From Chitinophaga sp. XS-30 (GTDB lineage: Bacteria > Bacteroidota > Bacteroidia > Chitinophagales > Chitinophagaceae), in assembly GCF_008086345.1 (NCBI RefSeq), contig NZ_CP043006.1, forward strand, positions 5,578,032 through 5,642,031: a stretch of 64,000 nucleotides of DNA. The letters are read 5' to 3'. The notes beneath the pieces are model-generated. The model did not search any database, had not been told where the DNA came from, and saw nothing but the letters and a program-made list of their open reading frames with translations. This document shows positions 28,057 to 37,247 of this stretch, piece after piece. Each line of letters starts with the position of its first letter. The stretch's first letter is position 1. A program made the position numbers and the translations under genes.

Positions 28057-28995
28057 ATGAAAGTTACTGTTGTAGGAGCCGGCAATGTAGGTGCAACTTG
28101 CGCTAACGTACTGGCCCACAGGGATTTCCTGCAGGAAGTGGTGTTACTTGACATCAAGGAAGGCACTGCGGAAGGAAAGGCATTGGACACATGGCAGCAG
28201 GCGCCGATTGACTATTACAGCACCAAGGTTACCGGTGTAACGAACGATTACGCCAAAACCGCCGGCAGCGACGTAGTGGTGATCACTTCCGGCCTGCCCC
28301 GCAAACCGGGCATGAGCCGTGACGACCTGATCTCTACCAATGCCAACATCGTGAAATCCGTAACGGAGAACGTCACCAAATACTCCCCGGACGCAATCAT
28401 CATCGTAGTATCCAACCCGCTGGACGTAATGACCTACTGCGCATTCCTGAATGCAAAGAAGGACAGCAGCAAAGTGTTCGGCATGGCCGGCATCCTGGAT
28501 ACCGCCCGTTACCGCGCATTTCTGGCAGACGAGATCGGCTGCTCCCCGAAAGACATCCAGGCCATCCTCATGGGCGGCCACGGCGATACCATGGTTCCCC
28601 TCCCCCGCTTCACCACCGTTGCCGGTATTCCGGTGACAGACCTGGTAGCGAAAGACAAACTGGAAGCCATCATCCAGCGTACCAAAGTAGGTGGTGGCGA
28701 GATCGTGAACCTGCTGGGTACCTCCGCATGGTATGCTCCCGGCGCTGCCGCCGCTCAAATGGTGGAAGCCATCCTGAAAGATGAAAAACGCATTTTCCCG
28801 GTTTGCGCATGGCTCACCGGAGAATACGGCCTGAAAGACATCTATCTCGGCGTACCCGTTGTACTCGGCAAGAACGGTATCGAAAAGATCATCGAGCTGA
28901 ACCTGAACAGCGATGAAAAGGCACTCCTCGCTACTTCCGCCACACATGTGAAAGAAGTAATGGAAGTACTGGACAATATGAAAACACCCGCCTAA
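28057..28995 (+). CDS. mdh: malate dehydrogenase
   Basis: 312 residues. NAD-binding VVGAGNVGATCAN at the N-terminus (6-18), substrate-binding GLPRKPGMSRDDL, and catalytic His in GGHGDTMVPL. Oxidises malate to oxaloacetate in the citric-acid cycle; LDH-type MDH of the Bacteroidetes kind. Monocistronic, ended by the hairpin at 29015. Confidence 0.97.
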   Translation: MKVTVVGAGNVGATCANVLAHRDFLQEVVLLDIKEGTAEGKALDTWQQAPIDYYSTKVTGVTNDYAKTAGSDVVVITSGLPRKPGMSRDDLISTNANIVKSVTENVTKYSPDAIIIVVSNPLDVMTYCAFLNAKKDSSKVFGMAGILDTARYRAFLADEIGCSPKDIQAILMGGHGDTMVPLPRFTTVAGIPVTDLVAKDKLEAIIQRTKVGGGEIVNLLGTSAWYAPGAAAAQMVEAILKDEKRIFPVCAWLTGEYGLKDIYLGVPVVLGKNGIEKIIELNLNSDEKALLATSATHVKEVMEVLDNMKTPA

Positions 28996-29014
28996 GGGAA
29001 TACCGATATGTACA

Positions 29015-29053
29015 AAGGGGGCGCACCAGTCAAACGGTACGCCCCCTTCTTTC
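29015..29053 (+). terminator. mdh terminator
   Basis: AAGGGGGCG (29015-29023) pairs with CGCCCCCTT (29040-29048), extendable by CACC/GGTA with one mismatch, then CTTTC. Confidence 0.75.
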
Positions 29054-29162
29054 GCCAATACCTTCCCTGTCAACCCCGGAAATCCCCTGAAATTCAGTAC
29101 AATTAATTTTAATATATCTGGAAATTCTCTATATTAGATATTAAGTATTAATTCGAAGACGC

Positions 29163-29690
29163 ATGCCATTCTACCTTAAATATGCCTTTACCTACAAACT
29201 TCCGGATGATTCGGGTTTCTCCGCTATTGTGAATGCGGACAAATACCCTTCGTTTGTAAAACGGGACTGGCATTTTAATGACCTGAAGCAGCATTTTACC
29301 GAGGCCATGAACAACGAAACCCTCATCATCTGGGGCACCGGCATGGAAGGCGACTGGTCGGTTAAATTCGTGGAGCAGCCTTCCCCGCAGCAGGCCTTCC
29401 GTGAATTTCAGAAGATCATCCGCGTAACCACCGGCGGATTGTACCTCACCAATTATGAAGACCTTACCCTGGCGGCCCAGTTTGAGGACCGCAAGATACC
29501 CGCCATGCACCGGTCGGACCTCTTTGTGCCCATGAACAACGGCCGGTACAATCTCACCATCCGCCAGATGTTCCACCCCGGCAGCAGCTATGCCGCCCTG
29601 GCCGGGCAGATCAACTTTGAAGTAGTGGTACAGAAAGCGCCCGAGAACGGCGTGCAGAAAGTAGAATCCATCTTCTGGTGCGAACAGTAG
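29163..29690 (+). CDS. hypothetical protein
   Basis: 175 residues, not recognised. Cytosolic composition with alternating aromatic and charged stretches: FVKRDWHFNDLKQHFTEAMN near residue 35-55, IIWGTGMEGDWSVKFVEQ about 59-76, and a C-terminal INFEVVVQKAPENGVQK. Likely alpha/beta. The body has a continuous, unbroken frame with normal codon use and sits alone between mdh and yceI. Confidence 0.6.
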   Translation: MPFYLKYAFTYKLPDDSGFSAIVNADKYPSFVKRDWHFNDLKQHFTEAMNNETLIIWGTGMEGDWSVKFVEQPSPQQAFREFQKIIRVTTGGLYLTNYEDLTLAAQFEDRKIPAMHRSDLFVPMNNGRYNLTIRQMFHPGSSYAALAGQINFEVVVQKAPENGVQKVESIFWCEQ

Positions 29691-29894
29691 CGAACAATGC
29701 GCTGAAGGGAGTGACACAACGGCGGCCGGGCCAGCAGCCGGATGCCGGCTAAAAAATATTCGCCTTACAACCGGGTTGACCTTTTTATATGGCGGTTCTT
29801 CGTAACTTTATCATCGTGTAGAGCTAACAGTTTGTCAATCACACCGCTGGAACGGAGCATTGCTGTATTACATCTCATCCCAAAAAACCATATC

Positions 29895-30476
29895 ATGAAA
29901 ACGCTACTGCTGGCGGCATGGATATGCAGCCCCCTGAGCGTGAGCGCACAGGCAGCAACATGGAAGGTAGACAGGGATCACTCATCCGTTAATTTTTCAG
30001 TAGAACACCTGGTGATCTCGGAAGTAGATGGCAGTTTCAGGAATTTTGATGGCACGATCATTTCCTCCAGACCGGATTTTTCAGATGCCCGTGTCAATTT
30101 TACCATAGTGGTATCCAGCATCAATACAGGCAACGATCCGAGGGACAACCACCTGCGATCGGACGATTTTTTCAATGCGGAGCAATACCCTGAAATGACC
30201 TTTAAAAGCACGGCGCTGACCAGGACCGCAGACGGCAAATACCTGATGGAAGGAGACCTGACGATCCGTGACGTAACCAAAAGCATAAAATTCAACGTTG
30301 CGTACGGCGGCACGGCAAAAGACAGCGAAGGCCGCCAACGGGCAGGCTTCAAAGCCAACACCTACCTTAACCGGTTTGACTACGGCCTGAAGTGGGACAA
30401 AATGACCGAAGCCGGCGGCATGGTAGTGGACAAAATGGTGAACATCGAGCTGAAACTGGAGTTTATCAAACAATAA
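29895..30476 (+). CDS. yceI: YceI-family lipid-binding-like secreted protein
   Basis: 193 residues from the ATG at 29895, which begins a good signal peptide (MKTLLLAAWICSPLSVSAQA). The body is the YceI lipocalin-like barrel: WKVDRDHSSVNFSVEHL, DPRDNHLRSDDFFNAEQYP and FKSTALTRTADGKYLMEGDLTIRDVTK. Family members bind polyisoprenoid-like ligands in the periplasm. An earlier ATG at 29742 would add 51 non-family residues. Followed 76 bases later by a MarR regulator. Confidence 0.85.
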   Translation: MKTLLLAAWICSPLSVSAQAATWKVDRDHSSVNFSVEHLVISEVDGSFRNFDGTIISSRPDFSDARVNFTIVVSSINTGNDPRDNHLRSDDFFNAEQYPEMTFKSTALTRTADGKYLMEGDLTIRDVTKSIKFNVAYGGTAKDSEGRQRAGFKANTYLNRFDYGLKWDKMTEAGGMVVDKMVNIELKLEFIKQ

Positions 30477-30528
30477 CCGCAACAGCATGAATACGTTGCA
30501 GGGTGTTTAATATGATCTTATCACGTAA

Positions 30529-30538
30529 ATTGCGCAAT
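30529..30538. promoter_or_regulatory. palindromic operator candidate for MarR
   Basis: ATTGCGCAAT is a perfect 10-bp palindrome 15 bases before the MarR start, inside an imperfect inverted repeat GTAA...TTAC. TTGCxGCAA-like half sites are usual for MarR-family operators, so autorepression is plausible. Confidence 0.4.
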
Positions 30539-30552
30539 ATTTCTTACCATTT

Positions 30553-31014
30553 ATGTCTAACATCGAAAAGCTGATTTCCATTAAAACGTTTACCAGTGAG
30601 CACCACAAAGGCCTGATCAGCCTCATTTTCGTCGGTAACTGGATCATATCAAAACACCAGCAGTTCTTTAAACAATATGACATCACGATGCAGCAGTTCA
30701 ATATCCTGCGCATCCTCCGCGGTCAGCATCCGAAAGCCGCCAGTATCAACACGCTGAAGGAAAGGATGCTGGACAAGATGAGCGATGTCTCCCGCCTTGT
30801 GGAAAGACTGCGCAAGGCCGGGCTTGTAGAGCGGAAAAACAGTGAAATGGACCGCCGCGCGGTAGACGTGATGATCACCGCAAAGGGGCTGGAGTTGCTG
30901 CGTGTTATTGACGACCAGATCGGCATACTGGAAAGCACCCTGAAAGACAACCTGAACGAAAAAGAAGTTGTGCAGCTGAACCGCCTGCTGGACAAGATGC
31001 TGGATGCCTACTGA
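30553..31014 (+). CDS. MarR-family transcriptional regulator
   Basis: 153 residues with the winged-helix layout of MarR: helix 5 region (QQFNILRILRGQHPKAASINTLKERM), the wing around VERKNSEMDRRAVDVMITAKG with the conserved D-R-R, and a C-terminal dimerisation helix. Probably a ligand-released repressor controlling itself and perhaps yceI. The last 7 bases overlap the 3' end of the convergent MFS gene. Confidence 0.85.
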   Translation: MSNIEKLISIKTFTSEHHKGLISLIFVGNWIISKHQQFFKQYDITMQQFNILRILRGQHPKAASINTLKERMLDKMSDVSRLVERLRKAGLVERKNSEMDRRAVDVMITAKGLELLRVIDDQIGILESTLKDNLNEKEVVQLNRLLDKMLDAY

Positions 31015-32264
31015 CCCGGGCTTTCTTCCACATAATCGAGGTCCTTGCCAAAAGTTTCCGTCATCATGAACGCAGCCGCAAAGGCCAGGCAGATACAAAG
31101 GATACCGGTAACAAACCCGCTTTGCAGATAGCTGAGTCCGAAAGCCGTCTGCAGGCCGCCGAATACGATAGATATCAGGGGAAGCAGGCCCCGCGCAAAA
31201 TTGGGGACTGTTGTAGCGGCAGTGGCCCTGAGATTGGTGCCGAACTGTTCCGCCGCTACCGTCACGAATATCGCCCAGAAACCCACGCTGAAACCTATCA
31301 GTCCGCATATCGTGTAAAACGCCGCCGCGCTAACGCCGTGCGCATTGAAGTACAGGACCACCGCGCCGCACAGCAGCGTGTAAAATATATATAACACCTT
31401 TTTCCGGCTTCGTATCAGCTGGCTGAGATACCCGCTGGCAAAATCCCCCACCGTCAGCGCCGCATAACAGATCATAATAGCTTTGCCCGGATCGATGTTT
31501 CCCTGTACGCCCATCTTTGTTGCGAACGCATTGGAAAAGGTCACCAGGATGCCTACGGCATACCAGGTAGGCAGGCCGATGAGAATGCATTTCAGATAAC
31601 GGAAGAACCGCTCCCGGCTGGTAAAGAACAGGAGGTAATTTCCCCGGCTCACGTTGCGTTCTTTTATGGTATTGAACATGCCGGACTCCGCCACACTCAC
31701 CCGCAGGATCAGCAAGGCCAGGCCCAGCGCGCCGCCGATATAATAACATACCCGCCAGTTGTCCCCAAAGTATTCCGACACGAAGTAGGCCGCTACGGCG
31801 CCGGAGATGCCCACACTGGCCACGATCATGGTGCCCAGGCCGCGTTTCTCCTTCGGAAGGATCTCGGATACCAGCGTAATGCCCGCGCCCAGCTCTCCTG
31901 CAAGCCCAAGCCCCGCCACAAAACGCCAGATCATATACCAGCCGATGGCATTGTCTCCGCTGATCATCCCGTTGGCAATATTGGCCACCGAGTACAGCAG
32001 AATGGAACCGAACAGCACAGACAGGCGCCCTTTTTTGTCGCCCAGCACCCCCCAGATAACACCGCCGATCAGCATACCCGTCATCTGGATATTGATGAGC
32101 CACATGCCCACGGTATCGATCTCCTGGCCGCTGAGACCAAGTGATGTCAGGCTTTTGATACGGATAATGCCGAATAGCAGCAGGTCGTAAATGTCAACGA
32201 AGTAACCCAGTGATGCTACGATCACGGCTGCGTTCAGCAGTTTGACGGGCTTTGTGGAATTCAT
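31008..32264 (-). CDS. MFS transporter
   Basis: 418 residues, about 12 membrane helices. Motif A is visible in GVLGDKKGRLSVL and a charged loop between the halves (about 205-225). Resembles the sugar-porter/metabolite:H+ symporter branch (GFWAIFVTVAAEQFGTNLRATAATT), but the substrate cannot be assigned. Convergent with, and overlapping by 7 bases, the MarR gene. Confidence 0.85.
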   Translation of the reverse strand: MNSTKPVKLLNAAVIVASLGYFVDIYDLLLFGIIRIKSLTSLGLSGQEIDTVGMWLINIQMTGMLIGGVIWGVLGDKKGRLSVLFGSILLYSVANIANGMISGDNAIGWYMIWRFVAGLGLAGELGAGITLVSEILPKEKRGLGTMIVASVGISGAVAAYFVSEYFGDNWRVCYYIGGALGLALLILRVSVAESGMFNTIKERNVSRGNYLLFFTSRERFFRYLKCILIGLPTWYAVGILVTFSNAFATKMGVQGNIDPGKAIMICYAALTVGDFASGYLSQLIRSRKKVLYIFYTLLCGAVVLYFNAHGVSAAAFYTICGLIGFSVGFWAIFVTVAAEQFGTNLRATAATTVPNFARGLLPLISIVFGGLQTAFGLSYLQSGFVTGILCICLAFAAAFMMTETFGKDLDYVEESPGQ

Positions 32265-32293
32265 GGGTGCCAGACAGTTTGGTTGATACGGAA

Positions 32294-32318
32294 AAGAGAC
32301 GCCTTTCGTGCGTCTCTT
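32294..32318 (-). terminator. hairpin after dedA-like gene / before MFS gene
   Basis: AAGAGACGC (32294-32302) and GCGTCTCTT (32310-32318) form a 9-bp stem in the short gap between the MFS start and the DedA stop. The DedA gene is downstream in the minus direction, so it acts as a separator of the two units. Confidence 0.5.
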
Positions 32319-32339
32319 CCTAAAAATATGAAAATAAAT

Positions 32340-33041
32340 CTATGATTCTTTTTCTTCCTGTTTGACCGGTTGCTCTATCGGGTTGCCGAACTCGTCAAAA
32401 TGAGAGTGAATGGTGGATTTCCCGAAGATAAATTTGGCCGCCACCGGTATAGTGGTAATCACCACGATGATAACAATGATCCACTCCAGGTGGTCTTTCA
32501 GGGTGGGGAAAGCTTTGTCCAGATAATGCCCCGCCAGCATCATGGAAAATACCCAGGAAAAGGAGCCGATGATGTTCCAGAACATGAACTTCTTCCTTTC
32601 CATGGCCACGATACCTGCTACGATCGGCGCAAAGGTACGTACCACAGGTAAAAAACGGGCAACGAAAATAGCGCCGCCGCCATATTTGTCATATACTTCC
32701 TTCGCCTGCCAGAGATGCTTTTTCTTGAAGAAGAAAGTATCCTTTCGTTTGAACAGGATAGGACCGGATTTCCGGCCGAACCAGTAGCCCACCATATTCC
32801 CGAGCACACCGGTGGTGGCGATCAGGGTCATGATGACCAGCAGGGGCATATTGAAAAAACTCTCGCCCAGCTTTTCCCCGTAAATGCCGGCAATGAAAAG
32901 TAAAGAATCTCCGGGCAGAAAAAAGCCTACGAATAACCCGGTTTCTGCAAAGATGATAGCCAGGATCAGGTAAAATCCGCCATTGTTAATAATCCACTCG
33001 GGGTTGATTAAATGCTTGAAAAACTCAATAATTTGATCCAT
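32340..33041 (-). CDS. DedA-family membrane protein
   Basis: 233 residues with the SNARE-associated/DedA pattern: FFLPGDSLLFIAG (about 40-52) and FVARFLPVVRTFAPIVAG (about 123-140). These inner-membrane proteins flip undecaprenyl phosphate or phospholipid. The C-terminal tail is charged and cytosolic. Single gene between MFS and symporter genes on the same strand. Confidence 0.9.
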   Translation of the reverse strand: MDQIIEFFKHLINPEWIINNGGFYLILAIIFAETGLFVGFFLPGDSLLFIAGIYGEKLGESFFNMPLLVIMTLIATTGVLGNMVGYWFGRKSGPILFKRKDTFFFKKKHLWQAKEVYDKYGGGAIFVARFLPVVRTFAPIVAGIVAMERKKFMFWNIIGSFSWVFSMMLAGHYLDKAFPTLKDHLEWIIVIIVVITTIPVAAKFIFGKSTIHSHFDEFGNPIEQPVKQEEKES

Positions 33042-33123
33042 GCTGTTGTGAAATGAAAAATTAGAACGCCTAAAAATAGGCCATTATATGTCAAGACGAA
33101 GTTAAATATTTGATAAACCCTTG

Positions 33124-34503
33124 CTAGGCCTTTGTTTCAGGCGGAAGGGCTTTAAAATCCACTTCCCCTTCCCATTTGCCGATCACGGCTGTAGCCAGGC
33201 AGTTGCCGATCACATTAATGGAAGTACGGGCCATGTCCATCAGCTCATCGATGCCGAGGATGAGGAACACCGGCCATACGGGTAGATGGAAAGAAGCTAC
33301 GGTGCCCAGGATGATCACCAGCGTGGCTCTCGGTACGCCGGCTACGCCCTTGCTGGTCAGCATCAGGGTAAACACCATTAAAAGCTGCTCCCAGATGGAA
33401 AGCTGTATCCCGGCGGCCTGTGCCACGAAAACGGAGGCCAGCGCGAGGTAGAGTGTAGACCCGTCGAGATTGAAGCTATATCCGGTAGGCATCACAAAAG
33501 CGATCACCTTACGCGGAACGCCCATTCTTTCCATCGCTTCCATGGCTTTGGGGAGGGCGGATTCAGAACTGGTGGTAGCAAAAGCGATCGATACGGGCTC
33601 GGATATCTCCTTGATAAAACGACGGATCGGCAGGCCGATGATCAGTGCTACCGGTACGAATACCAGCAATACGAATACAAACAGGGCAACATATAAGGTG
33701 ATCAATAACTGCAGCAGGTTCCCCAGTACGGAAAGGCCGCCGTGGCCAACGGTATAGGCAATGGCCGCCCCCACCCCCACCGGCGCGAAATACATGACGA
33801 TATTGGTGAACTTGAACATGACCTCGGAAAGGCTCTCGCAGAAACCCAGCATAGGCCCCCTGAACTTGTCTTTCACCAGCAGCAATGCTATCCCGAAAAT
33901 CACGCTGAATACCACGATGGGCAATATCTCGCCATGATAGATGGATTTGGCGATATTTTCCGGAAATATGTGCAGTATAACATCCTGCCAGCTCTGCGGT
34001 TTTGTTTCCGGCAGCTTCTCATGCAGCGCTTCCGGCGGCATGGGAATACCTTCTCCCGCTTTGCTGATATTGATGGCGGCCAGACCGATGAACAGGGCGA
34101 TGGTGGTAACGATCTCGAAATATAATAACGACTTCCAGCCCATCCGGCCTACCTGCTTGATATCGGAGTGACCGGCGATACCCACTACCAGCGTGGCGAA
34201 AAGCAACGGCGCGATCACGGTTTTGATCAGTTGGAGGAAAACCTTGCTGAGTACCTGGAACTGTACGGCAATACCCGGATAGTCATGCCCCAGTTCACCG
34301 CCGATCACCATGCTTACCAGTATCCAGGTAGTAAGCGACCTTTTCTTTACCGCAAACCAGACCACCCCGGCAACCGCTATCCAGCGGGCTACCATCAGCA
34401 CAGGACCGGCAATACCCACCAGGTTAAAGTGATCGAGTGTATGAAGGATAGCTACTAAAGTAAAGAGAATGAGGGCAATAAGGGCAGCCTGCTTTTTAGT
34501 CAT
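33124..34503 (-). CDS. dicarboxylate/amino acid:cation symporter (DAACS)
   Basis: 459 residues. Two-domain DAACS fold with helical-hairpin motif TTSSESALPKAMEAM, GYSFNLDGSTLYLALA and the NxxxD-type end (GIDELMDMARTSINVIGN). Imports glutamate, aspartate or C4-dicarboxylates with Na+ or H+. The exact substrate is not fixed; the GltP/DctA subgroup is intended. Confidence 0.9.
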   Translation of the reverse strand: MTKKQAALIALILFTLVAILHTLDHFNLVGIAGPVLMVARWIAVAGVVWFAVKKRSLTTWILVSMVIGGELGHDYPGIAVQFQVLSKVFLQLIKTVIAPLLFATLVVGIAGHSDIKQVGRMGWKSLLYFEIVTTIALFIGLAAINISKAGEGIPMPPEALHEKLPETKPQSWQDVILHIFPENIAKSIYHGEILPIVVFSVIFGIALLLVKDKFRGPMLGFCESLSEVMFKFTNIVMYFAPVGVGAAIAYTVGHGGLSVLGNLLQLLITLYVALFVFVLLVFVPVALIIGLPIRRFIKEISEPVSIAFATTSSESALPKAMEAMERMGVPRKVIAFVMPTGYSFNLDGSTLYLALASVFVAQAAGIQLSIWEQLLMVFTLMLTSKGVAGVPRATLVIILGTVASFHLPVWPVFLILGIDELMDMARTSINVIGNCLATAVIGKWEGEVDFKALPPETKA

Positions 34504-34712
34504 AGCGGTGGTTTAGTTAAATGAAAGGCAGGGAACAATACCAGCCCTGGTCCTCCCTGTGTAAAAAATCGCTCAAAAATAAGGTTCTCGCTGCAAAATC
34601 CGCAGAATTCTTGATCAAAACCGGTCATAATTACGTCACTGCCCAATAGCAGCAGGCATTTAGCGCGCTCTTCACTGGTAAAATAAAACATATGCCTTTC
34701 CGATATAGATAC

Positions 34713-34720
34713 TATATTTG
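34713..34720 (+). promoter_or_regulatory. -7 box upstream of the amino acid permease
   Basis: TATATTTG, 54 bases before the permease start. No convincing -33 element. Confidence 0.35.
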
Positions 34721-34773
34721 ACGATCTGTAAAATCTAAACAACGCTTAATATCAACCACAACCTTATCATCGT

Positions 34774-36225
34774 ATGAGTAGACTCTTCGCAAAAAAATCT
34801 CTGTCGATATTATTAAATGAAGCATCTGATTCAGAAAAGGGATTAAAAAGGACGTTAAGCTCTCCGGCATTGGTGGCACTTGGCATTGGCGCCATCATCG
34901 GGGCCGGTCTGTTTTCACTGACGGGTATTGCCGCGGCGGAAAATGCCGGGCCGGCAGTGACCATCTCCTTTGTGCTTGCCGCTGTAGGCTGTGCCTTTGC
35001 CGGCCTGTGTTACGCGGAATTTGCCTCCATGATCCCCGTGGCCGGCAGTGCTTATACCTACTCCTACGCCACCATGGGCGAGTTCATTGCCTGGATCATC
35101 GGGTGGGACCTGGTACTGGAATACGCCCTCGGCGCCGCTACCGTTGCCGTAAGCTGGTCCCGCTACCTGATGGAGTTCCTGCAAAAATTCGACATCCATA
35201 TCCCTCATCAGCTGGCGGTATCCCCCTGGGAAACCGTTACCATGAGCAATGGCACCGTGGTTGAAGGCGGCATATTCAATCTGCCCGCCGTGATCATCGT
35301 ACTGCTGCTGTCATTGCTGCTGATCAAAGGCACCAGGGAATCCGCCGGGATGAACAACTTCCTGGTGATCCTGAAAGTAGCCGTAGTACTGGTTTTCATC
35401 ATTCTGGGCTGGAGCCATATAGACCCTGCCAACTACGAACCTTACATTCCTGCCAACACCGGTCAATACGAGCACTTCGGTTGGACGGGCATTGCCTCGG
35501 GCGCAGCTGTTGTGTTCTTTGCCTTCATTGGGTTCGATGCGGTTTCCACTGCCGCGCAGGAAGCCAAAAACCCGCAAAAAGGCATGCCCATCGGTATCCT
35601 CGGCTCACTGGTGGTCTGCACCATATTATATGTGCTGTTCGCCCATGTGATGACGGGGCTGCTCAATTATAAACTGTTTGCCGGAGATGCCAAACCGGTA
35701 GCCACCGCATTCGCACAAACGGGATACGATTTCCTGCAAACGGGGCTGATCGTGGCCATCCTGGCGGGATATACTTCGGTAATGCTGGTGATGCTGATGG
35801 GGCAAAGCCGTGTATTCTATTCCATGAGCCGCGACGGGCTGCTACCGAAATTCTTCAGCGATGTGCATCCCAAGTTCCGCACTCCCTGGAAAACCAATAT
35901 TTTCTTCATGGTATTCGTGAGCCTCTTTGCGGGCCTCGTGCCGGTAAGCGACCTCGGGCATATGGTGAGCATCGGCACCCTGTTCGCGTTCTCGCTGGTG
36001 TGCATCGGCGTGATCATCATGCGCAAGAAAATGCCGGAGATTCCCCGGGCTTTCAAAACGCCTTTTGTACCGGTAGTACCGATCCTGGGTGTTGTTGTCT
36101 GCGTGTACCTCATGTACTCCCTGCCTAATGAAAGCTGGCTGCGGCTGGCGGTATGGCTGGCGCTGGGGCTGCTGATCTACTTTACGTACAGCCGGAAGAA
36201 CAGCAAGCTGAATAAAGAAAAATAA
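34774..36225 (+). CDS. APC-family amino acid permease
   Basis: 483 residues, about 12-14 membrane helices, beginning with the helix 1 motif GIGAIIGAGLFSLTGIAA and IGFDAVSTAAQEAKNPQKGMPIG, both characteristic of the cationic amino acid transporter (CAT) branch. Amino acid import across the inner membrane is likely. Monocistronic; the hairpin at 36246 follows 21 bases after the stop. Confidence 0.9.
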   Translation: MSRLFAKKSLSILLNEASDSEKGLKRTLSSPALVALGIGAIIGAGLFSLTGIAAAENAGPAVTISFVLAAVGCAFAGLCYAEFASMIPVAGSAYTYSYATMGEFIAWIIGWDLVLEYALGAATVAVSWSRYLMEFLQKFDIHIPHQLAVSPWETVTMSNGTVVEGGIFNLPAVIIVLLLSLLLIKGTRESAGMNNFLVILKVAVVLVFIILGWSHIDPANYEPYIPANTGQYEHFGWTGIASGAAVVFFAFIGFDAVSTAAQEAKNPQKGMPIGILGSLVVCTILYVLFAHVMTGLLNYKLFAGDAKPVATAFAQTGYDFLQTGLIVAILAGYTSVMLVMLMGQSRVFYSMSRDGLLPKFFSDVHPKFRTPWKTNIFFMVFVSLFAGLVPVSDLGHMVSIGTLFAFSLVCIGVIIMRKKMPEIPRAFKTPFVPVVPILGVVVCVYLMYSLPNESWLRLAVWLALGLLIYFTYSRKNSKLNKEK

Positions 36226-36245
36226 TACCTGATCACATCGTATAA

Positions 36246-36277
36246 CGGGGCTGACCAAAAAGTAATGGTCAGCCCTG
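36246..36277 (+). terminator. hairpin downstream of the permease, member of a repeated family
   Basis: GGGCTGACC (36248-36256) pairs with GGTCAGCCC (36267-36275) with loop AAAAAGTAAT, almost identical to the element at 11271-11304, and followed by TGATTTATG. Probably a terminator. Confidence 0.55.
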
Positions 36278-36395
36278 ATTTATGCTGGTACCTGATGGAG
36301 ACCTGTTATCGTTTCAGCCATCCTCAAAGCCTTCGTTTTTCTTTTGGGTCTCCCCCTTTTGTTTACAGAATAACGCGATGATCGGCAGAATTTAA

Positions 36396-36403
36396 TATTT
36401 TTG
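36396..36403 (+). promoter_or_regulatory. -7 box upstream of yebC
   Basis: TATTTTTG followed by CACC, 50 bases before the start at 36454. Confidence 0.35.
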
Positions 36404-36453
36404 CACCCGAATTGACGGATACTGCTGTCCGTCGTGACAATTTGCAATTCATT

Positions 36454-37164
36454 ATGGGACGTATATTCGAAGTAAGAAAACATACCATGTTCGCCCGCTG
36501 GGACCGCATGGCCAAACAATTCACCCGCATCGGGAAAGAAATAGCGATCGCCGTTAAACAAGGCGGCCCTGATCCCGACAATAACCCTGCCCTGCGCCGC
36601 TGCTATCAGAACGCCAAAGGAGTGAACATGCCGAAGGACCGTGTGGAGGCCGCCATCAAACGTGCCATGGGCAAGGATATAACCAATTATGAAGAAGTCG
36701 TGTACGAAGGATATGCGCCGCATGGCGTAGCCGTGATGGTAGAGACGGCAACGGACAATCCCACCCGTACCGTTGCCAATGTTCGCATGCACTTCAACAA
36801 ATGCGGCGGCAGCCTCGGCAACAGCGGCTCGGTAGGCTTCATGTTCAACCGCCTCGGTGTGTTCAAGATCAAAAATGAGGGGCAGAACCTGGAGGAACTG
36901 GAACTGGAGCTGATCGATTTCGGTCTGGAAGAGATCGGGGAAGATAGTGAAGGGAATATTATCATCCGCGCCACTTTCACGGAATTCGGCAATATGGCGA
37001 AAGCGCTGGAAGACAAAGGTATCACCCCCATCAGTGCAGATCTGCAGAGAATACCCGCCACAACCGTGGAACTGGGTGAAGAGCAGGCCAAAGAAGTACT
37101 GGAGCTGATCGACAGGCTGGAGCAGGACGAAGACGTGCAGCAGGTGTTCCACAATCTGAAATAA
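36454..37164 (+). CDS. YebC/PmpR-family protein
   Basis: 236 residues from ATG 36454 ([23 protein letters not shown]), where the family start lies; an upstream ATG at 36412 gives 14 extra residues. Three-domain YebC fold, with [17 protein letters not shown] and [11 protein letters not shown]. Members act as DNA-binding regulators or, as recently shown, in translation of proline-rich motifs. Ended by the strong hairpin at 37181. Confidence 0.93.
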   Translation: MGRIFEVRKHTMFARWDRMAKQFTRIGKEIAIAVKQGGPDPDNNPALRRCYQNAKGVNMPKDRVEAAIKRAMGKDITNYEEVVYEGYAPHGVAVMVETATDNPTRTVANVRMHFNKCGGSLGNSGSVGFMFNRLGVFKIKNEGQNLEELELELIDFGLEEIGEDSEGNIIIRATFTEFGNMAKALEDKGITPISADLQRIPATTVELGEEQAKEVLELIDRLEQDEDVQQVFHNLK

Positions 37165-37180
37165 TTACCGGCAACATATA

Positions 37181-37217
37181 AAAAAGCGGATGGGCATCAA
37201 TGTCCATCCGCTTTTTT
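37181..37217. terminator. bidirectional terminator between yebC and the dehydrogenase gene
   Basis: AAAAAGCGGATGG (37181-37193) and CCATCCGCTTTTT (37204-37216) with U-tracts on both strands. Confidence 0.9.
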
Positions 37218-37247
37218 TGCCTGTATCTGCCAGGCTTGCTTGTCCAT

